64,000 bases of DNA from Turritopsis dohrnii (Eukaryota; Cnidaria; Hydrozoa; Anthoathecata; Oceaniidae), in NCBI GenBank assembly GCA_027922465.2, contig BQMF02000051.1:1-64000 (forward strand), read 5' to 3'. A program made the position numbers and the translations under genes. Under the pieces are notes generated by a model. It was given only the letters and a program-made list of their open reading frames with translations. It was not told where the DNA came from and ran no database searches. Below, in pieces: positions 59,687 through 64,000 of this stretch (position 1 is its first letter; every line of letters starts with the position of its first letter).

Positions 59687-60627
59687 CTAGTCGTAACCTT
59701 CGTAAAATCTAGACAAGAAGTCTTTGGGCTTGGGGATTTCTGTCTCTTTGAAATACTGCATGACATGAGTTTTTTGTTTCCACATTTTGCGCGTTTCTTC
59801 AAGTTCTAATCGACCCTAAAAAAGAGATAACATGTATAGAACACAAGGTATAGACCAGTTAGTACTGACCTTTGTACCTCGTCTCAGATCAGACCTTTGT
59901 ACCTCGTCTCAGATCAGACCTTTGTACCTTTGGTAACTTACAATTATTTACTATTAATTTTTTTTTTTAAATTTGGAGTGAATACACCTTTTCGGAGTTC
60001 AGTGTAAACGCCGTGTTTTAATCTAGTTGGTGCGCCCAACCTCGTTCCGATGTATTTTGTTTCGCCGATTGTGTGACTTACTTTTGCAACTGAGTTACAA
60101 AACAGTTATAACATAGTTTACAGAACAATCCCCTACGGTCAGAACTCTCTGAGCAATAGGCCTTTTCACAAATGACGTCATAACAAGCAACGCCTCGTTT
60201 TCATTCTGACTAGTAATGACGTTTGTGTTGTTTATAAAGAGAACGAAACCACAGCGGAAAATGTTTCACGAAATTCTTAATTTCTTGATGACAAACATCA
60301 TAACTATTCAGGATGAAAACGAGGCGTTGATTGTTATGACGTCATGTATGAAAAAGGTCTATTTCGGTAATAACAAAAACGGCATGGCGTAAAATAGATC
60401 ATTTTCATCAGTTTAACAGTGCATAAGCGCGTAACATCATTAAACATGGGGCGGGTAAGTAAATAGATAAGAAAAGACAGGAAACAAGTGTTACCTTGAT
60501 TACCAGCATATCGATAACTCGATCGAAGGTCTTTCACATGTCGATTCTTCTCGAACATTTCACGAACTTTGGAGCGGCCTTGCTTTACAGTTATGTCGAT
60601 TGCATGAGCTTCAAGTGTGTGCGGGAC
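59687..60627 (-). CDS. NDUFA6: NADH dehydrogenase 1 alpha subcomplex subunit 6 (LYR protein), last two exons
   Basis: Minus strand. The last exon 59,815-59,687 (43 codons with TAG) reads [19 protein letters not shown] and [20 protein letters not shown]; the previous exon 60,627-60,495 reads [20 protein letters not shown] and [13 protein letters not shown], then after a frame change RVIDMLVIK. This is the C-terminal two thirds of NDUFA6, an accessory subunit of mitochondrial complex I that binds the acyl carrier protein. The donor AAG/GTAACA is phase 0 in the corrected frame and matches the last exon. A CGATCGA at 60,519-60,526 looks like a 4-bp insertion (TCGA) that shifts frame. The N-terminal exon with the LYR motif was not found up to 62 kb; it may lie further upstream, outside the window, or be lost. 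Confidence 0.8.
60155..60364. mobile_element. MITE in the NDUFA6 intron
   Basis: Inverted ends of about 48 bases: ATAGGCCTTTTCACAAATGA then CGTCATAACAAGCAACGCCT at the left, with the inverse at the right (GAGGCGTTGATTGTTATGAC, AAAAAGGTCTAT). It occupies about a third of the intron between the two NDUFA6 exons. Confidence 0.75.
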
Positions 60628-61033
60628 CTAAAAGTGGAAAGTACAATCACATTTGAGAACGTAAATACTACAGTTGTCGCCATGGTGACTGAGATCATAG
60701 TATATAGATATATATATAGATAAAAAGTTGTTTTTAACCAATCGGAATAGGGATGAAGTCGGTAAAATCGTAGGATGTGACGACGAATAATCTGCAGACA
60801 TTGACGAAACAATATATTATTTCATGCTTTAAGGTTTTGAGATTCAATGTCAAAAGCAAACAAGACGAAAACTCATCCCCTCCTCTTCATGGACGATTAT
60901 ATACAAAGCAACACAACCATCACATAAATTATAATGATTAATTGACATGCAAAAACATTCCAATAAAATTCAATATTTCAACAGAAAACCTAAGCAGCCC
61001 ATCTGTTAGTGTATAGATATTGTGCATTTGTGA

Positions 61034-61052
61034 TTCATATATAATATATATA

Positions 61053-61107
<55 letters not shown>
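61034..61107. repeat. (TA)n microsatellite
   Basis: About 70 bases of alternating T and A with one or two interruptions. Confidence 0.9.
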
Positions 61108-61109
<2 letters not shown>

Positions 61110-62055
61110 ACAAATTGGACAATTTAGTTTCCAAAATATCACAATTACATACAACTGTCTTTTGTCACCATCATCATATTTGCCTTTGGATGACTTGAAA
61201 ATATTGTAATTCGTTTATAGCACCTTTGTGTCTGTTGAGATTGAAAAAGCAAACAAAATAAATAAGAGTTTATTGGAGTGGAGTACTAATCAGTTTAGTC
61301 AAATTTATTTGTCTTCCTTGAGAAACGTTAAACAGAACTATAGCAGATTTTTATATGTTTAAAGAAATGTGTAAAGTATGCAATGTGTAACCATCAGCCT
61401 CAATACGTTTGTGTAGAATGGTCCTTATATGGTAAATGGCTAGGGGGGCTGTTGTTACCTATGAAACTTATCTGTATGATCTTGTTAGATCCATGCAAAA
61501 ACAGACATGAAATGCTTCAGTACTAAGCCCGAACTGATGACTTCAGGAAAATATTTTTATTTTCTTATGTTTACATGGTTTCCTGAAGTCATGGGTTGTC
61601 TATTTACCAGTAAAAATGGTAGACAATGAATAAGTTGAAAAAATGCATTAAACAAGCCAAGCCTTTACAAGAAATGTCTCTCACATCTGTGTGGTTTTAC
61701 GCATTCCTAAGAAGAACCTGACAGTAAATTTAAATAAGATATATATAAAAGATTCAATTACATCAAAAATATGTTAATGAACAATTACAATGGAATTGAA
61801 ACAGAATGGAAAAGGCTTTGCACACCAAAGTAGTTTTTTCATCAAAAATCTCTTTTTCAAAACAGGTATATAACGTCAATGTTCCTAATTACAGACAGAC
61901 TTCTTAATTCTGGATCCAAATCAAAACATATTCCAACTGTCTGTAAATTAAAAATACGGCACATCCCGTACTTTATAAAACATGAACCGACCAGAACCGA
62001 CCAGAACCCATCAGAGACATACCAATACGGACCCTGCAAACGGAACCCAGGACCA

Positions 62056-62222
62056 TAAAGTCAAAGGTAGAACCCGCGACCTGCGACCAGCGACACTAAA
62101 ATCAAAAGTGGGACCCGAGACCCGAGACCCTAAAATCAAGGGTGGGACCGGGAATCTTAGCATCAAAGGTGGGACCCAGGACCCAGGACTCTCAAATCAA
62201 AAGTCAGACCCAGGATCTGGGT
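62056..62222. repeat. Short minisatellite, GGGACCC-GGACCC type
   Basis: Imperfect ~30-base units containing ATCAAAGGTGGGACCC and GACCCGAGACC repeat about five times. The open + frame across it (reading RDPKIKGG) is a product of the repeat. Confidence 0.6.
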
Positions 62223-63022
62223 GCCGAAAGTGTGCACAAAAATTCTCTAAACAAACAATTCTCTTGTGTCGAGTTGCGTAATAATAATGTATTGCAATGT
62301 AGTTTTTCAGCTTTGCAAAGTGGATCTATTTGAAAGTGCAGTAATTTCCTAGACACCAGTCTAAACATGTGATATTGTGAAGTATTCAACCCCGAGACAT
62401 TAAAATACCGGGTTGGCGTCCGGCGGGGTCAGTCTTGCTTAATGGAGGGGAAGGCTTCTTCAGCTTTGGTTGGCAACCTTCCTAGAGATGGTGTCTCGAT
62501 AAAAACACCTGGTTGGCAAGCCATAATTGTCTTTAGGGGCAGGTAGAGATACCATCCGGTCTAGTACCCCTACTTCGTCTATTAGTGTAGATGTGCTGCT
62601 TGCAGTGCTATATCTACTCTAGGATGATGAACACCGGTCTCCCTTGTTGCACGTGACTGTCTGACAAATGCTTGAGTCTATTTTCAATACTGCTTCTTAG
62701 TTTATCTATGTTGAGGGTGTTAGGATAGTAGTTTTACCTGATTGCTACTTTGCCGACTGGTAGTACATGAGCCCGAACTCTTTGCTAGCTACTTAGAGAG
62801 GCTGCTCTATCAACAGTCGAAAAATGGCGTTGCAGTAGTAGTGCCAAGTTGCGCTTGGACGGCGCCCTGCTTCTGTAACGGTTTGCATCCTTAGAGGCCA
62901 CAACATTGCTTTTGTTACGACAATAGGTTCATAGCTAACAGCAAATCTATATTTAAATGATCCTCTAGCACGAGTTCTTCAGCCAACACAACTTTGGATT
63001 TCTTTCTCCTCATTATGAAAAA

Positions 63023-64000
63023 ATGTCAAATTCTAGTAAATCTAAATCGGGTACTCGTAAATCGCCAACGTCTTTCTCACTTTCCTTCTCTAATATTCGT
63101 GGACTTCGTGGGAACTTCTCTCATTTGGAATCTTTTCTAGCCAACTCATCTCCTGACATTCTTGCTATTTGTGAAACTAATCTTAACCCTTCTATTAGCT
63201 CTTCTGACTTCGATGTACCTGGCTATCTTCCTATTAATCGCAAGGACTCATCTATTCTTATGCACGGCCTTGGTATCTATGTTCGTGACTGTCTTCCTGT
63301 CAGTCGTCAATTGAATCTCGAATCTCCTGACGAACCTTTCATCTGTCTACGTCTTTCTCTCTTGCATTCAACTAGTTATCTTTTCTTTATGTATTGCTCC
63401 CCATCTTCTCAGTCGTGCAGCGTCATCAATTCTATCTCGGAAAATATTGATAAAGCTCTCATATCTCACCCTTCTGCTAATATCTTTGTGTTCGGTGATT
63501 TCAACATTCATCATGCTGACTGGTTACCTTTCTCACACACTACCTCCCTATCTGCAATCCCGGACAAAAATTGTGGCAAAACTGATGTTTTTCATGAAAA
63601 ATTCAAGTACCCCCTCCCCCAGCATCAATGTTTTTAGTTGTGTCCAGCCAGAGGTTCCAACAAACATTGATAACATTGATGGTGGGGGAAGGGGGGCCTC
63701 ATGACGTGAATTTCATACTTTTGCCACAATATTTTGTCCGGGATTGTGGCATTGACACTTTCAACTTTGCTATCTCTCACTCTCTTACTCAGCTTGTGAA
63801 CTCTCCCACTCGCGTACCTGATCGAGCTGATCAGGAGCCTTCTTTACTGGACCTATTCCTTTCTTCTAACCCGAACATTTGCGAAACATCAACATCTGCT
63901 CCTTTAGGTAATTCTGATCATTCTGTAGTCAACGTAGCCATTGAATTTAATTCCGCTTGCCCACACGATCCACCTATTCATCGCAAACTTTATTCATACC
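63023..64000 (+). pseudogene. Non-LTR retrotransposon AP-endonuclease-like domain, interrupted
   Basis: Residues from ATG 63,023: SFSNIRGLRGNFSHLESFLA, SPDILAICETNLNP (the Glu of the metal site), GYLPINRKDSS, YVRDCLPVSR, FMYCSPSSQS and IFVFGDFNIHHADWL (the GDFN-H motif). After the inserted MITE the frame resumes at GIDTFNFAISHSLTQLVNSP, TRVPDRADQEPSLLDLFLSS and LGNSDHSVVNVAI (the SDH motif). These are the hallmarks of the exonuclease-endonuclease-phosphatase domain of LINEs, which nicks target DNA to prime reverse transcription. The reverse transcriptase should follow outside the window. Confidence 0.85.
63556..63745. mobile_element. 190-bp MITE inserted in the LINE endonuclease
   Basis: Left AATCCCGGACAAAAATTGTG then GCAAAA; right TTTTGCCACAATATTTTGTC then CGGGATT, its inverse with one or two changes. 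It interrupts the frame between SLSAI and GIDTFNF, which shows it post-dates the LINE copy. The host duplication is not obvious. Confidence 0.8.

Larger units (their letters stand above)
60628..62400. other. Gene-free stretch, NDUFA6 upstream side
   Basis: Searched on the minus strand for the missing NDUFA6 N-terminal exon (LYR-type motif) without success. It includes a (TA)n tract and a minisatellite listed separately. Confidence 0.35.
62400..64000 (+). mobile_element. LINE 5' region: GC-rich leader and endonuclease ORF, cut by the window end
   Basis: From about 62,400 the sequence becomes GC-richer and non-coding, which fits a LINE 5' UTR, and from 63,023 it encodes an endonuclease domain. 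The copy continues past 64,000. It is broken by a MITE (63,556-63,745). It runs on the + strand, away from NDUFA6. Confidence 0.75.

Noticed and set aside
61982..62281. 99-aa frame with RDP/KGG repeats
   Set aside because: Produced by a minisatellite; no other support.

Overview
The window is AT-rich nuclear DNA of an animal, most likely a cnidarian and possibly a hydrozoan. The grounds are spliced genes with GT-AG introns, a recognisable complex I subunit (NDUFA6), a HEPN / NB-ARC / TPR protein of the type expanded in cnidarians, and dense transposon debris (Helitrons, LINE fragments, a two-gene cut-and-paste transposon and many MITE-like elements). No similarity search was possible; families are named from motifs read in the translations.

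Region by region: 1-2,750 holds a decayed LINE reverse transcriptase and a MITE. From 15,788 down to 2,751 on the minus strand lies a large gene: four small exons encode a signal peptide and a PDI-type thioredoxin domain (active site WCKHC) leading into a proline-rich linker. The linker can splice in the same phase either to a 3.26 kb terminal exon (low-complexity, Q-rich then K/R-rich tail) or to a second set of low-complexity exons (8,579-2,751). The last exon of that second set is broken by three same-direction frame shifts. From 16 to 32 kb there is no convincing host gene: MITEs, a LINE 3' end, a head-to-tail array of four Helitrons (21,477-25,064), a nested ~3.1 kb terminal-inverted-repeat element and a fifth Helitron.

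From 32,465 to 36,227 three exons encode a HEPN-motif protein. From 47,207 to 55,407 a long exon plus three 39-nt microexons encode a second HEPN motif, an NB-ARC ATPase and about 35 near-identical 42-residue TPR units. Every junction in the first half is phase 0 and the 47,207 exon also opens in phase 0, so both may be one immune-receptor-like gene with an ~11 kb intron full of transposons. That intron contains a 3,200-bp transposon (43,702-46,901) encoding a pogo/DDE_1-like transposase and, divergently, a HIRAN-domain protein.

From 55.5 kb to the end there are MITEs, two exons of NDUFA6 on the minus strand, and the 5' end of a LINE with an endonuclease domain interrupted by a 190-bp MITE. 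Several otherwise good coding regions carry single-base frame breaks, so assembly indels must be considered before calling pseudogenes.
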